Part shown: piece after piece, positions 15,640 through 23,410 of the stretch
Numbering within the stretch: position 1 is the stretch's first letter
Layout of the letters: each line of letters begins with the position of its first letter
Assembly: GCA_965267405.1 (NCBI GenBank)
Contig: OZ253954.1
Location: forward strand, 3,100,001 to 3,164,000
DNA length: 64,000 bases
Reading direction: 5' to 3'
Origin: JAPPOI01 sp028818055
GTDB taxonomy: Bacteria > Pseudomonadota > Alphaproteobacteria > Rhodobacterales > Rhodobacteraceae
Notes under the pieces: generated by a model
The model's input: only the letters and a program-made list of their open reading frames with translations
Told to the model about the DNA's origin: nothing
The model's database searches: none
Program-made: the position numbers and the translations under genes

Positions 15640-16572
15640 GTGAACCCCTTGCAAACGACTTTAAAAGCTCCGGCCACATTTATCGGAACCGGACTTCATA
15701 CAGGACGCAAAGTCCAGATGACCGTGCAGCCCGCTTCCGCGGAGTACGGCATATGGTTTCGTCGCACCGACATCTCAGACCTGAACCCACTTGTCCCAGC
15801 ACGTTGGGACTCGGTTGATGACACGCAACTTTGCACGCGGGTCGCCAACGAAGACGGCGTCACTGTATCGACAATCGAGCACGTTATGGCAGCTCTGGCT
15901 GGATGTGGAATTCATAACGCCTTGATTGAGCTCGATGGGCCAGAGGTTCCGCTTCTTGATGGTTCATCGGAGCAGTTTGTGAATGCGTTTCTTGCGCGCG
16001 GCGTTCAGACGCTTGCCGCCCCGATTTTTGCGATCGAAGTTCTTCGGCCAGTGTCCGTTCAAGTCGGAGATGCACGCGCCGAATTGAAGCCTGCACAAAA
16101 CCTGACAATCGATTTTGAAATCGAGTTTAAAGACGCAGCGATCGGTCAGCAGCAAAAGTCTCTGAACATGGCCAATGGCGCATTTGTTCACGAGCTTTGC
16201 GATAGCCGCACGTTCTGCCGGAAATCTGATATCGACAGCATGCGCGAACGCGGATTGATCGCTGGTGGTGACTTGAAATCAGCTGTGGTTGTGGATGGCG
16301 CTGAAGTTGTAACTCCAGGCGGCATGCGCCACAGTGATGAGCCGGTTCGCCACAAGATGCTGGATGCGTTGGGTGATCTGTCACTTGCCGGCGCACCGAT
16401 CCTTGGTCGCTACATCGGACACAAGGCCGGTCATGGCGTGACGAACGCTTTGCTTCGCGCATTGTTCGCCGATCCATCTGCCTATCGGGTCGTTGAATGC
16501 GACAAAGAGATGGCTGGGTTCCTTCCCGGGGCGGGTCTTGAACGCAACGGTCGGCAGCTCGCCTATGCCTAA
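15640..16572 (+). CDS. lpxC: UDP-3-O-acyl-N-acetylglucosamine deacetylase
   Basis: Zinc deacetylase for the committed step of lipid A synthesis. The 310-residue protein begins at GTG (NPLQTTLK), with the usual FIGTGLHTG motif near residue 15. Zinc ligands are visible as the His in STIEHVMAAL near 78 and the His and Asp in RHKMLDALGD near 237-241; the catalytic His lies in HKAGHGVTN near 265. The ATG four bases upstream is out of frame. It is transcribed separately from ftsZ, judging by the terminator between them. A weak hairpin follows before bamD. Confidence 0.95.
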   Translation: MNPLQTTLKAPATFIGTGLHTGRKVQMTVQPASAEYGIWFRRTDISDLNPLVPARWDSVDDTQLCTRVANEDGVTVSTIEHVMAALAGCGIHNALIELDGPEVPLLDGSSEQFVNAFLARGVQTLAAPIFAIEVLRPVSVQVGDARAELKPAQNLTIDFEIEFKDAAIGQQQKSLNMANGAFVHELCDSRTFCRKSDIDSMRERGLIAGGDLKSAVVVDGAEVVTPGGMRHSDEPVRHKMLDALGDLSLAGAPILGRYIGHKAGHGVTNALLRALFADPSAYRVVECDKEMAGFLPGAGLERNGRQLAYA

Positions 16573-16591
16573 AGCGGCAAGAGGCCGTTTT
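16571..16591 (+). terminator. Short hairpin after lpxC
   Basis: AAAGCGGC pairs with GCCGTTTT across a five-base loop, ending in Us and followed by AAAACCTTTTTCC. This is a modest terminator or attenuator between lpxC and bamD. Confidence 0.45.
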
Positions 16592-16659
16592 AAAACCTTT
16601 TTCCCCGGATTATATCCATGCTACCACGCATGCGTGGAAGTTTTACGGGGCACCCGCCA

Positions 16660-17505
16660 ATGTTGAATTGGATCAGCTTGAAAACACCATTTGCCGCGCT
16701 TGTCGTGTCGGCGTTGGTTCTATCAGGCTGCGGCTTAGGCGGCGGCGATGATGAGCGACCGCTTGAGAGTTTTTCGGCCGATGAACTTTTCCAGCGTGCT
16801 GAGATTGAACTCGAGGGTGGTAATCCGGAAGAGGCTGCAAGGCTCTTTGGTGAAGTGGAAAGACTTTACCCGTACTCTGAGCTCTCCAAGCGTGCTCTGA
16901 TCATGCAGGCGTTCTCCTATCACCGTGATCGCGAGTATGAATCCAGCAGGGGCGCAGCACAGCGATATCTGAATACGTTTCCGGCCGATGAAGATGCTGC
17001 TTACGCCCAGTATTTACTTGCGCTGAGCTATTATGATCAGATCGACGAAGTCGGTCGTGATCAGGGTCTGACTTTTCAGGCGCTTCAGTCACTTCGCGAA
17101 GTTATCGAGCTGTATCCAGATAGCGAATACGCGCGTTCGTCCATTCTCAAATTCGATCTCGCGTTTGATCACTTGGCAGCCAAGGAAATGGAAATCGGGC
17201 GGTACTACTTGAAGCGCGGCCATTTCGTCGCTGCGATCAACCGGTTCCGCGTCGTCGTCGAGGACTTTCAGACCACAACCCAAACACCGGAAGCTTTGCA
17301 TCGATTGGTTGAAGGGTATTTGTCCCTTGGATTGACTGATGAGGCACAAACCGCGGGCGCGATACTTGGGCATAACTTCCAATCGACCGAATGGTATCAG
17401 GACAGTTTTGCGTTGCTCACGGGGCAGGGACTGCGCCCTGAGGCATCGGGTGATGGGTGGCTGCGCCAGCTCTACCGTCGAACCATTCGTGGCGAATGGC
17501 TATAG
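16660..17505 (+). CDS. bamD: Outer membrane assembly lipoprotein BamD
   Basis: Outer-membrane lipoprotein of the BAM complex that inserts beta-barrel proteins. I chose the ATG at 16660 (MLNWISL) rather than the one at 16618 because it gives a proper lipoprotein signal with lipobox LSGC (Cys near residue 24). The mature protein is a chain of TPR helices from about residue 40; repeats such as ELFQRAEIELEGGNPEEAARLF and the SKRALIMQAF segment match ComL/YfiO. The length of 281 residues is usual. The stop lies 13 bp before recN. Confidence 0.94.
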   Translation: MLNWISLKTPFAALVVSALVLSGCGLGGGDDERPLESFSADELFQRAEIELEGGNPEEAARLFGEVERLYPYSELSKRALIMQAFSYHRDREYESSRGAAQRYLNTFPADEDAAYAQYLLALSYYDQIDEVGRDQGLTFQALQSLREVIELYPDSEYARSSILKFDLAFDHLAAKEMEIGRYYLKRGHFVAAINRFRVVVEDFQTTTQTPEALHRLVEGYLSLGLTDEAQTAGAILGHNFQSTEWYQDSFALLTGQGLRPEASGDGWLRQLYRRTIRGEWL

Positions 17506-17518
17506 TGCGCCGCGTGCC

Positions 17519-19171
17519 ATGATCCGTGGCCTGTACATAAAAGACATCCTGATCATCGACAGTCTCGAATTGGACTTTAAGCCGGGACTCAACGTGCTGA
17601 CTGGCGAGACTGGGGCAGGCAAGTCGATATTGCTGGATTCTTTAGGGTTTGTTCTGGGATGGCGTGGGCGAGCTGACCTCGTTCGTCAGGGAGCCAGTCA
17701 AGGTGAGGTTACGGCCGAATTTGAGTTATCGGCGGACCATCCAGCGCGAGAAGTTCTGTCTGAGGCGGGCATCCCGATTGAGGACGATACGCTTCTTATG
17801 CGCCGTGTGAATACACGCGATGGCCGAAAAACAGCTTGGGCGAATGACCGGCGCGTTTCTGGTGAGGTGCTGCGCGCACTTTCGGATTGCCTGGTCGAAT
17901 TGCACGGCCAGCACGATGATCGCGGACTGATGAATCCTAGGCAGCACAGAGCAATGTTGGATGAATTCGGTGGTCTTGAGGACCATCTAGCCAGAACCCG
18001 CGCTGCATGGCGCGATGTGCAGGGGGCTCGGGCTGCGCTTAAGGAGGCGGAAGAAGCTGTCGCGTCTCTGAAGGGCGAAGATGAGTTTCTGCGCCATTCT
18101 GTACAAGAGCTTGAGGACTTGTCGCCGGAGATTGGCGAAGATGCAGCTTTGGACTCTCGCCGCCGGTTGATGCAGCGGGCCGACAAGATCCGCGAAAGCA
18201 TCGTTAAGGCATACGATGCCATTTCCGCTGATGGGGCGGAGGGATTGCTTCGCGATGCGACGCGCTGGCTAGAGGACGCATCAGAGGATGCCGAGGGCGC
18301 GCTGGACGATCCCATATCCGCATTGGGCCGCGCTATGGCCGAGCTTGGTGACGCAGAAGATGGTGTGAAGCGCGCGATCGAAGCATTGGACGTAGACCCT
18401 GGAGAGCTTGAAAGAACAGAAGAGCGGCTTTTCGCGATCCGCGCGCTTGCTCGCAAACACAGCGTGGATGTTGACGCCCTTCCAGGCCTTCAAATCAAGC
18501 TTGAAGCCAAGCTATCGCAACTGGATGCCAGCGACGCCGATCTTGAGGCTCTGGAAAAAGAGCTGACGGCTGCTCAGGAACAATACGATGCTGCCGCCGA
18601 TGCGCTTGGTGCAGCCCGCGCCGAAGCGGCCGAGCAACTTGATCTTGCGATGTCTAAAGAACTCGCACCGCTCAAGATGGAGCGGGCTGAATTCACGACC
18701 GACCTATCCGAAGCGGACGCTGGACCAGATGGTCGTGATGCTGTGGCCTTCACGGTCGCCACGAACCCCGGTGCGCCTGCAGGCCCCCTCAACAAAATTG
18801 CATCTGGCGGCGAACTCAGCCGGTTTCTTTTGGCTCTTAAGGTTTGCCTGACAGGAGAAGAAACGGGCGTCACAATGATCTTTGACGAGATTGACCGTGG
18901 TGTAGGCGGTGCAACAGCCGATGCCGTTGGTCGGCGACTTGCGTCCTTGTCATCGGATGCTCAGGTGTTGGTTGTCACACATTCACCCCAGGTCGCGGCA
19001 CAGGGCGCGCATCATTGGCGCGTCGAAAAGCGCGTTCAAAACGACGAGACGCTCTCGACGGTCACCGAACTGAACGAAGCTGATCGAATTGAAGAGATAG
19101 CGCGCATGTTGTCCGGAGATACGATCTCAAATGAAGCTAGGGCTGCAGCGCAATCGCTTTTGGATGCGTGA
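17519..19171 (+). CDS. recN: DNA repair protein RecN
   Basis: SMC-like ATPase for double-strand break repair. The ATG at 17519 (MIRGLYIKDILIID) gives 550 residues, the standard RecN length; longer in-frame starts fall within bamD. Seen are Walker A GETGAGKS near residue 36, the LHGQHD motif near 134, coiled-coil arms (about 155-350), the ABC signature ASGGELSRF near 429, and Walker B MIFDEIDRG near 455. No GTTC-N7-GTTC box is close upstream, so SOS control is not evident here. The stop abuts the stop of the convergent bmt gene. Confidence 0.96.
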   Translation: MIRGLYIKDILIIDSLELDFKPGLNVLTGETGAGKSILLDSLGFVLGWRGRADLVRQGASQGEVTAEFELSADHPAREVLSEAGIPIEDDTLLMRRVNTRDGRKTAWANDRRVSGEVLRALSDCLVELHGQHDDRGLMNPRQHRAMLDEFGGLEDHLARTRAAWRDVQGARAALKEAEEAVASLKGEDEFLRHSVQELEDLSPEIGEDAALDSRRRLMQRADKIRESIVKAYDAISADGAEGLLRDATRWLEDASEDAEGALDDPISALGRAMAELGDAEDGVKRAIEALDVDPGELERTEERLFAIRALARKHSVDVDALPGLQIKLEAKLSQLDASDADLEALEKELTAAQEQYDAAADALGAARAEAAEQLDLAMSKELAPLKMERAEFTTDLSEADAGPDGRDAVAFTVATNPGAPAGPLNKIASGGELSRFLLALKVCLTGEETGVTMIFDEIDRGVGGATADAVGRRLASLSSDAQVLVVTHSPQVAAQGAHHWRVEKRVQNDETLSTVTELNEADRIEEIARMLSGDTISNEARAAAQSLLDA

Positions 19172-20185
19172 TTAACCGCGGCGACGTCTGCGTGTGCGAG
19201 TCGGCGTGGGCGCACTGTCCCCTGTGCCATCTGAAGCCGATGAAAACTCACCCAGGGCGGAAGTGATCATGTCCAATGACGGGGTTTCACCGCGGGGACG
19301 CGTTTCCAATGCTTCACGCATCTTCCTAAGGTGTTCAGGCGTCGTGCCACAACAACCGCCAATAATTGTAGCTCCGCAATCTCTGGCCAAAGCGGCATAG
19401 TCGGCCATCAGCTCAGGTGTGCCGTCGTAATGAATGTGGCCGTCAACATACTTCGGAATGCCTGCATTTCCTTTGGCGATGATCGGGCGTTCTGTACCCG
19501 TCGCCGCAAAGCCAAGAATGGTCCGCAATAGGTCGGAAGCTCCCACGCCACAATTGGCACCAAATGCCAGGGGTGGTGACTGCAGGCCGTCCACCATCTT
19601 GGCCATGACTTCGCTTGTCAGCCCCATCATGGTGCGGCCGGCAGTATCGAAGCTCATGGTCCCACACCAAGGCATTTCAGCGCGTTTGGCTGCCTCGGCT
19701 GCGGCCTTGTATTCCTCGGGCGCGCTGATGGTTTCGATCCATAGAACGTCAGCGCCGCCTTCTTTCAACGCTTCAGCCTGTTCATGAAACATCTCAACGG
19801 CGTTGTCGTATGTGAGGGTGCCCATAGGCTCCATGATTTCGCCGGTGGGGCCAACGGACCCGGCGACAATGACACTGTGGTCGGCCCTGTCGGCGATTTC
19901 GCGACCCAACTCGGCTCCGGCACGATTCAGCTCGCCCACCCGGTTCTGACCATCATGAAGCTTTAATCGGGACGCGTTGCCACCAAACGTGTTTGTCAGG
20001 AAAAGGTCTGACCCCGCATTGACTGCGCCGGAGTAGAGAGCGCGAACCTTATCCTGGGACTGAACGTTCCAGAACTCGGGCGCATCGCCAGAAGACAATC
20101 CCATATTGAACAGGTTTGTTCCGGTCGCGCCGTCTGCCAGGATCCAATCTCGATCCGCAAGCATCTTTGAAAGAGCGTCAGTCAT
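19172..20185 (-). CDS. bmt: Bmt-type zinc homocysteine S-methyltransferase
   Basis: Homocysteine S-methyltransferase-domain protein (betaine-homocysteine type), 337 residues. It starts with the family motif DGATGTNLFNMG and has the first zinc Cys in FGANCGVG near residue 212 and the paired zinc Cys in IGGCCGTTPEH near 279. The C-terminus is a basic run, PTRTRRRRRG. In several roseobacters proteins of this type work with a free corrinoid protein as a split B12-dependent methionine synthase; the corrinoid gene at 6454 makes that likely here. Betaine as direct methyl donor is the alternative. It converges on recN with adjacent stops. Confidence 0.88.
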   Translation of the reverse strand: MTDALSKMLADRDWILADGATGTNLFNMGLSSGDAPEFWNVQSQDKVRALYSGAVNAGSDLFLTNTFGGNASRLKLHDGQNRVGELNRAGAELGREIADRADHSVIVAGSVGPTGEIMEPMGTLTYDNAVEMFHEQAEALKEGGADVLWIETISAPEEYKAAAEAAKRAEMPWCGTMSFDTAGRTMMGLTSEVMAKMVDGLQSPPLAFGANCGVGASDLLRTILGFAATGTERPIIAKGNAGIPKYVDGHIHYDGTPELMADYAALARDCGATIIGGCCGTTPEHLRKMREALETRPRGETPSLDMITSALGEFSSASDGTGDSAPTPTRTRRRRRG

Positions 20186-20435
20186 AATGAGCGAGTTTTC
20201 CTTTTGTCAGCGCGTGCCATGACACGTCGGCGAAACCAAGGCAAATGAGATGTGCTCATCAAGAATATGAGCCGACTGCATCTTGGCTCTTACGTGGCCT
20301 GCGATCGCTGTGTTCGGATTTGTGAAGCTCGGCAAACTGATCTTTCGAATTTCTCGAACAGTGATGTCGAAATCACCCGGCTAATCATTTTCGTCCATCC
20401 CGTTAACTCAGTTCAGAGCTAACGGAGGAACGATC

Positions 20436-20579
20436 ATGATCGGACTGATAAGTCGATTTTCGACTACGGTGAGTGACCTCACTTCCCGAGTTCAGATCAT
20501 TCCCCGCCAAGCATCCAATCAAAATTCCATTCCATCGGGCATCAAGCTGCCCGTGTATCCATCTGAAAGGACTAGATAA
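20436..20579 (+). CDS. 47-codon ORF coupled to the MBL-fold gene
   Basis: A short ORF starting at ATG 20436 behind an excellent ribosome site (CGGAGGAACGATC). It runs 47 codons (MIGLISRFST to YPSERTR) and ends in TAATG, where the last A of the stop is the first base of the next gene's ATG. This one-base overlap and the strong ribosome site suggest it is translated and that translation re-initiates on the downstream gene, whose own ribosome site is weak. The peptide has an amphipathic N-terminus and no recognisable domain. The 250 bp upstream toward bmt hold no gene that I can support. Confidence 0.5.
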   Translation: MIGLISRFSTTVSDLTSRVQIIPRQASNQNSIPSGIKLPVYPSERTR

Positions 20580-21469
20580 TGACACAGGAAGCTCCAATGC
20601 TGACGCGTCGCACTCTATTAACCGGTACGGCAATGACCGTGGGTGCGGCAGCACTCCTGAAAGGTACATTGATGCCAACCGTTGCCCGTGCGCAGGGTGA
20701 GATGCCTCCGGGAACAGTTCACAGCTTTGCAAAAGGCGGTGTCGCGTTTCACACGTACGTGTCGCCGGCACCAGCGGTAAACGTCACGTCGCACATCATC
20801 GAATTCGATGATCGTTTGCTCCTTGTCGATGCAACGATGCTTCCGCCAACTGCGCAAGAAGTCAGTGCGTCGATTGCAGCGACAGGAAAGCCTGTTGAAA
20901 TGGCTGTTCTCAGTCATGAGCATCCGGATCACTGGGGCGGGGCATCGTTCATCGAAGGTGTAACGTTCTCAACACTGCCGGAAGTTCGTGAAGGAATGCG
21001 TGCGGAAGCGACTGGCGGTCAGTGGCCAGAGCCTACCAATGTTTTGAACGGCCCTGATGTTGTTCCTGGCATGACTGAAATTGCGGGCGTGCCCGTTGAA
21101 TTCAGACATTACACCAATACCGAAGCCCCCCACATGTTGGTGACTGTTCTGCCCGAGCAGCAGGTCGCAGTCGTCCAAGACCTTGTTTACAACGGGGTAT
21201 TCTTTGCACCTGGCGTCGATCGCGTGAATTGGATCAAAACACTTGAAGGGATGCGTGACGATCCGGCATTCGACACCTTGCTCGTCGGTCACGGACTGCC
21301 AACGACTCGCGGCGACCTTGATACTGCAATCGCGTATCTGAACGTACTCGAAGACACGATGGCGACGGCCGAGAACCCGGACGCAGCGGCAGCCGCGTTG
21401 AAAGCGGCCTTTCCCGGATACGGTGGTGACTTCCTGCTGAGCCTCATTCCCGAGTATTGGACGCGCTAA
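20579..21469 (+). CDS. Tat-exported metallo-beta-lactamase-fold hydrolase
   Basis: Periplasmic MBL-fold protein, 296 residues. The N-terminus has a twin-arginine signal (LTRRTLLTG, hydrophobic core, cleavage near ARAQG at about residue 39). The metal site is the HxHxDH motif as SHEHPDHWGG near residue 116, with a later Asp in VVQDLVYNG and His in VGHGLPT completing a binuclear site. This variant resembles class-B-like or SoxH-like hydrolases of unknown substrate. It is not obviously an antibiotic-resistance lactamase. A clear terminator follows, so it forms a two-cistron unit with the short ORF upstream. Confidence 0.88.
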   Translation: MTQEAPMLTRRTLLTGTAMTVGAAALLKGTLMPTVARAQGEMPPGTVHSFAKGGVAFHTYVSPAPAVNVTSHIIEFDDRLLLVDATMLPPTAQEVSASIAATGKPVEMAVLSHEHPDHWGGASFIEGVTFSTLPEVREGMRAEATGGQWPEPTNVLNGPDVVPGMTEIAGVPVEFRHYTNTEAPHMLVTVLPEQQVAVVQDLVYNGVFFAPGVDRVNWIKTLEGMRDDPAFDTLLVGHGLPTTRGDLDTAIAYLNVLEDTMATAENPDAAAAALKAAFPGYGGDFLLSLIPEYWTR

Positions 21470-21473
21470 CAGC

Positions 21474-21509
21474 AAAGTGCCGGAGCAATCACTGCATCGG
21501 CACTTTTCT
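21474..21509 (+). terminator. Rho-independent terminator after the MBL-fold gene
   Basis: A perfect 9-bp stem (AAAGTGCCG with CGGCACTTT) with a 15-base loop, then TTCTG. It lies 5 bp after the stop codon. Confidence 0.7.
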
Positions 21510-22015
21510 GAGGGTCCTTGTGACTTTCCGAAAAGCAACAAAAAGGAAAATCAGGCACCGAGTTTGCGGCATCTATTTTTCTGGTCTCAAACACTCGGTT
21601 AGCTGCGTTAAAAGTGATCGATTACGCGATCACAGGAGGCAGCCTTGTGGACGAAGCGGACCTCGATTGGACAACACCAACAGCCGCTCTTAGGAAATCA
21701 CTCCCCTGGCATCTTCGCTTGTTTCGTCAGGCAGAAATAAACCAAGGAAGGAATTGCAAATCCGTTTGGCACAAGAAACAATACGATTGTTTGCGCTACA
21801 CCAGTCCAATCAGTAATCAGCGCCGGAGGAGCGACCCTGCCTCAGTTAGCGGCAGAATTGAACGCTTGGCATCAAAACGGCACGAGGTGGCAAGTGACTT
21901 GCATCCACCGTTCTATAACTACAGTCAACTGGTGGCGTTCTATAGAAAAAGGGGGTCTTGGGGCTACTTAGCCATTGCTGGAACAACGTTCCAGTTGGTA
22001 CCCCAAACCCAAATA
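21510..22015. other. Non-coding accessory DNA with mobile-element debris
   Basis: About 500 bp with no gene that I can support. A 158-codon open frame crosses it on the plus strand, but its 3' part is antisense to the gene at 22016, its composition is not protein-like, and it runs out of frame through the recombinase remnant at 21825-21915. The stretch marks the left part of an AT-rich accessory patch that reaches to tRNA-Ala at 24126. Confidence 0.6.
21825..21915 (+). pseudogene. Remnant of a serine recombinase (resolvase/invertase)
   Basis: The plus strand reads GATLPQLAAELNA in one frame (21831-21866). After a one- or two-base indel at 21867 it reads GIKTARGGK, a TGA stop, then LASTVL in another frame. 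Joined, these match the conserved C-terminal block of large serine recombinases, typically GATLREIAAELNARGIKTARGGKW followed by STV. The stop replaces the conserved Trp (TGG to TGA). Only about 30 codons survive; no catalytic domain is nearby. It shows that a mobile element or prophage once occupied this site. Confidence 0.6.
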
Positions 22016-22309
22016 TTAATCATGTCTAGGGCCTGTAGCGAGCTTGGATACAAGGTCAATTGGCTTCCAAAACATGATGACGAACCTTGAATACAAGCAA
22101 CCATCAATGTGGTCCCTGATATATTGGCGTCGTCGCTTTTGTTGTTCGCTTTGAGGCAAGCTGTGGATGCTCGCCTCAAAGCTATTCAGATCGTCGATGA
22201 GATCGTCGTATAGTTCCTGTTTCTCATCGTCTTTTAGGCCTAGTTTCTCAGAGACTCGTTTTGTGTGAGATAGGATAATCCGAGATTCAGTTAGGGGTCC
22301 GATCTGCAT
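22016..22309 (-). CDS. Hypothetical protein downstream of the PadR-like regulator
   Basis: 97-residue protein starting at ATG 22309 behind AGGAGATTGCCG. The first 60 residues are charged and helical (MQIGPLTESRIILSHTKR, LKDDEKQELYDDLIDDLNSF), and a short hydrophobic patch (FVIMFWKPIDLVSKL) lies near the C-terminus, so it may touch the membrane. It follows the regulator gene after 18 bp on the same strand and shares its operator-controlled promoter. I do not recognise a family. It could be a sensory or anti-regulator partner, which is inference from context alone. Confidence 0.6.
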   Translation of the reverse strand: MQIGPLTESRIILSHTKRVSEKLGLKDDEKQELYDDLIDDLNSFEASIHSLPQSEQQKRRRQYIRDHIDGCLYSRFVIMFWKPIDLVSKLATGPRHD

Positions 22310-22327
22310 CGGCAATCTCCTAAGGGT

Positions 22328-22663
22328 TTAGGCTCCTTCTGAACTCAAGTTCATTGGAACAGGTTGGTTGGTCTTTTCGCCTGCCTTTGCCTCAAGTACG
22401 GCCATTCCATCCTCGGTAAGACCGTAAATCGTTCGTGGTCGCCGCCTGCTCGGGCTTTTTTGCGTGCCCACGACATATACAGCTCCCGTTTTCTCCAAGC
22501 GTTTTAGAGTGGTGACAACCTGCGGGAGCATTGTTGTCCTGTTGTGTTTTTTCGAGATGATTTCGTTCATTTTGGTCGGATAGGCATCTTGCCCAAGTTC
22601 GATGATTGCAGTCATCACGTTGGTTTTGAGTTCTCCACGAGATAGTTTCAAAACTTTTGCCAT
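22328..22663 (-). CDS. PadR-like winged-helix transcriptional regulator
   Basis: 111-residue winged-helix protein. The DNA-binding core (about residues 10-85) runs through VMTAIIELGQDAYPTKMNEII, a recognition helix around TTMLPQVVTTLKRLEKTGAV, and a wing with RRRPRTIYGLTEDG, which matches PadR-family proteins. The C-terminus is short (PadR subfamily 2 size), so effector sensing is limited. A good ribosome site (GGGAGACCAACC) precedes the ATG. Palindromes TTGATTASTAATCAA lie in its own promoter and before a small membrane ORF at 23289, making it the natural candidate for the repressor binding them. Confidence 0.75.
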   Translation of the reverse strand: MAKVLKLSRGELKTNVMTAIIELGQDAYPTKMNEIISKKHNRTTMLPQVVTTLKRLEKTGAVYVVGTQKSPSRRRPRTIYGLTEDGMAVLEAKAGEKTNQPVPMNLSSEGA

Positions 22664-22705
22664 GGTTGGTCTCCCAACAAACTAATTGCGTTATGCAGTG
22701 TAGCC

Positions 22706-22849
22706 TTAGGGAGCCACTAGCTGATCGTTCCCAGAAGTGAAGTGATCAGTTGGTGGATCAGCTACTGTTCGAGGCCGGGCTACTAAGGCATGTTTATCCC
22801 CGCCGATTGGGCGAAAAAGTAATGCCGGTGGTTTTGTTCGAGAACGCAT
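22706..22849 (-). CDS. 47-codon ORF at the head of the PadR operon
   Basis: A short ORF starting at ATG 22849 behind a strong ribosome site (AAGGAGATCGAC). The peptide (MRSRTKPPALLFRP to GNDQLVAP) is basic at the N-terminus and Pro-rich, with no domain that I recognise. It lies about 55 nt after the predicted transcription start; a GC-rich hairpin (GGCTGC/GCAGCC with a five-base loop, 22870-22886) precedes its ribosome site. It ends 42 bp before the PadR gene. It may be a real microprotein or a leader peptide affecting the regulator's expression. Confidence 0.4.
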   Translation of the reverse strand: MRSRTKPPALLFRPIGGDKHALVARPRTVADPPTDHFTSGNDQLVAP

Positions 22850-22885
22850 GTCGATCTCCTTGCGTTGCAGGCTGCCCCCCGCAGC

Positions 22886-22939
22886 CATTGATTAGTAATC
22901 AGAGAATCACATCATAGCTCTGATTACTAATCAATGTAA
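22886..22939 (-). promoter_or_regulatory. PadR-operon promoter with paired palindromic operators
   Basis: Minus-strand promoter TTACAT (22939-22934), 17-bp spacer, TATGAT (22916-22911). Two copies of the palindrome TTGATTASTAATCAA overlap it: one fills the spacer (22920-22936), the other lies at the expected start site (22886-22902). Together they form an inverted repeat with 17-bp arms and a 17-bp spacer. This is the classic layout of an autorepressed operon. Confidence 0.65.
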
Positions 22940-23082
22940 GAGAATAATATTAAACAAAAACAATGTCCTATTATTTTTGCATTGCGTGAACTTGCGTTTA
23001 AGTAAGAAAAATTGACTTTGAAGATGCTAAAGAGTAACTTTTATCCACGATTAGAGATTCCTAGGTTCGCCGAACGGATCGA

Positions 23083-23124
23083 TAAAGCCCTCTGTGCGGT
23101 AACACGGAGGGCTTAATCTTTTCC
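23083..23124 (+). terminator. Strong hairpin between the two small-ORF units
   Basis: A 12-bp stem (AAGCCCTCTGTG with CACGGAGGGCTT, one G-U pair) and a six-base loop, followed on the plus strand by AATCTTTTCC. It could terminate a short plus-strand transcript starting near 23045 (see findings) or stop leftward transcription from the small ORF at 23185-23289. Confidence 0.5.
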
Positions 23125-23184
23125 GAGACAGGAAGGGGAGCCTCCCCCCCTTTACCTGATGTCTAGAGAACTAGACTTCCGCGA

Positions 23185-23289
23185 TCAGTAGCGGTCCAAC
23201 CAAATAGCGATCGCGATATGGATCACCATCAGGCCTATGATTAGAAATTCCATTTGGAACTCCCACAAACCGGGTTTGGATTTACTCAT
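23185..23289 (-). CDS. 34-residue single-pass membrane microprotein
   Basis: A 34-codon ORF encoding a short polar N-terminus (MSKSKPGLWEFQ), one membrane helix (MEFLIIGLMVIHIAIAIW) and a charged end (LDRY). Its ATG overlaps (ATGA) the stop of an even smaller hydrophobic ORF (23286-23330, 14 residues, MLTVMGLLALVTAK), so initiation may be by coupling; no clear ribosome site is seen for either. A consensus-like promoter with an adjacent operator lies 120-165 bp upstream. The size and topology resemble accessory subunits of membrane complexes, such as CydX or KdpF, but I see no homology to a named one. Confidence 0.5.
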   Translation of the reverse strand: MSKSKPGLWEFQMEFLIIGLMVIHIAIAIWLDRY

Positions 23290-23410
23290 TTGGCGGTAAC
23301 CAAAGCGAGCAGGCCCATCACGGTCAACATCTTGGGTTTCGAGGGAGGCCCCGATTAGCGTCGAATGCTGCCACTAGGTTTGCTGCTTGCGGATTAGGCA
23401 AGACAACTAA

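Noticed and set aside
17506..17519. LexA box for recN
   Set aside because: The 13-bp gap to bamD has no GTTC-N7-GTTC and I found none within bamD near its end.
17698..18456. 252-codon Ser/Ala-rich ORF opposite recN
   Set aside because: Antisense shadow of a coiled-coil gene with strong codon bias; recN motifs are decisive.
20186..20435. Possible SAM or SAH riboswitch upstream of bmt
   Set aside because: I compared the leader with the SAM-II and SAM/SAH patterns I know and saw no match, only a weak CGTG-CACG hairpin.
21614..22090. 158-codon plus-strand ORF
   Set aside because: Composition is not protein-like, it runs out of frame through a recombinase remnant, and its end is antisense to the better-supported gene at 22016.
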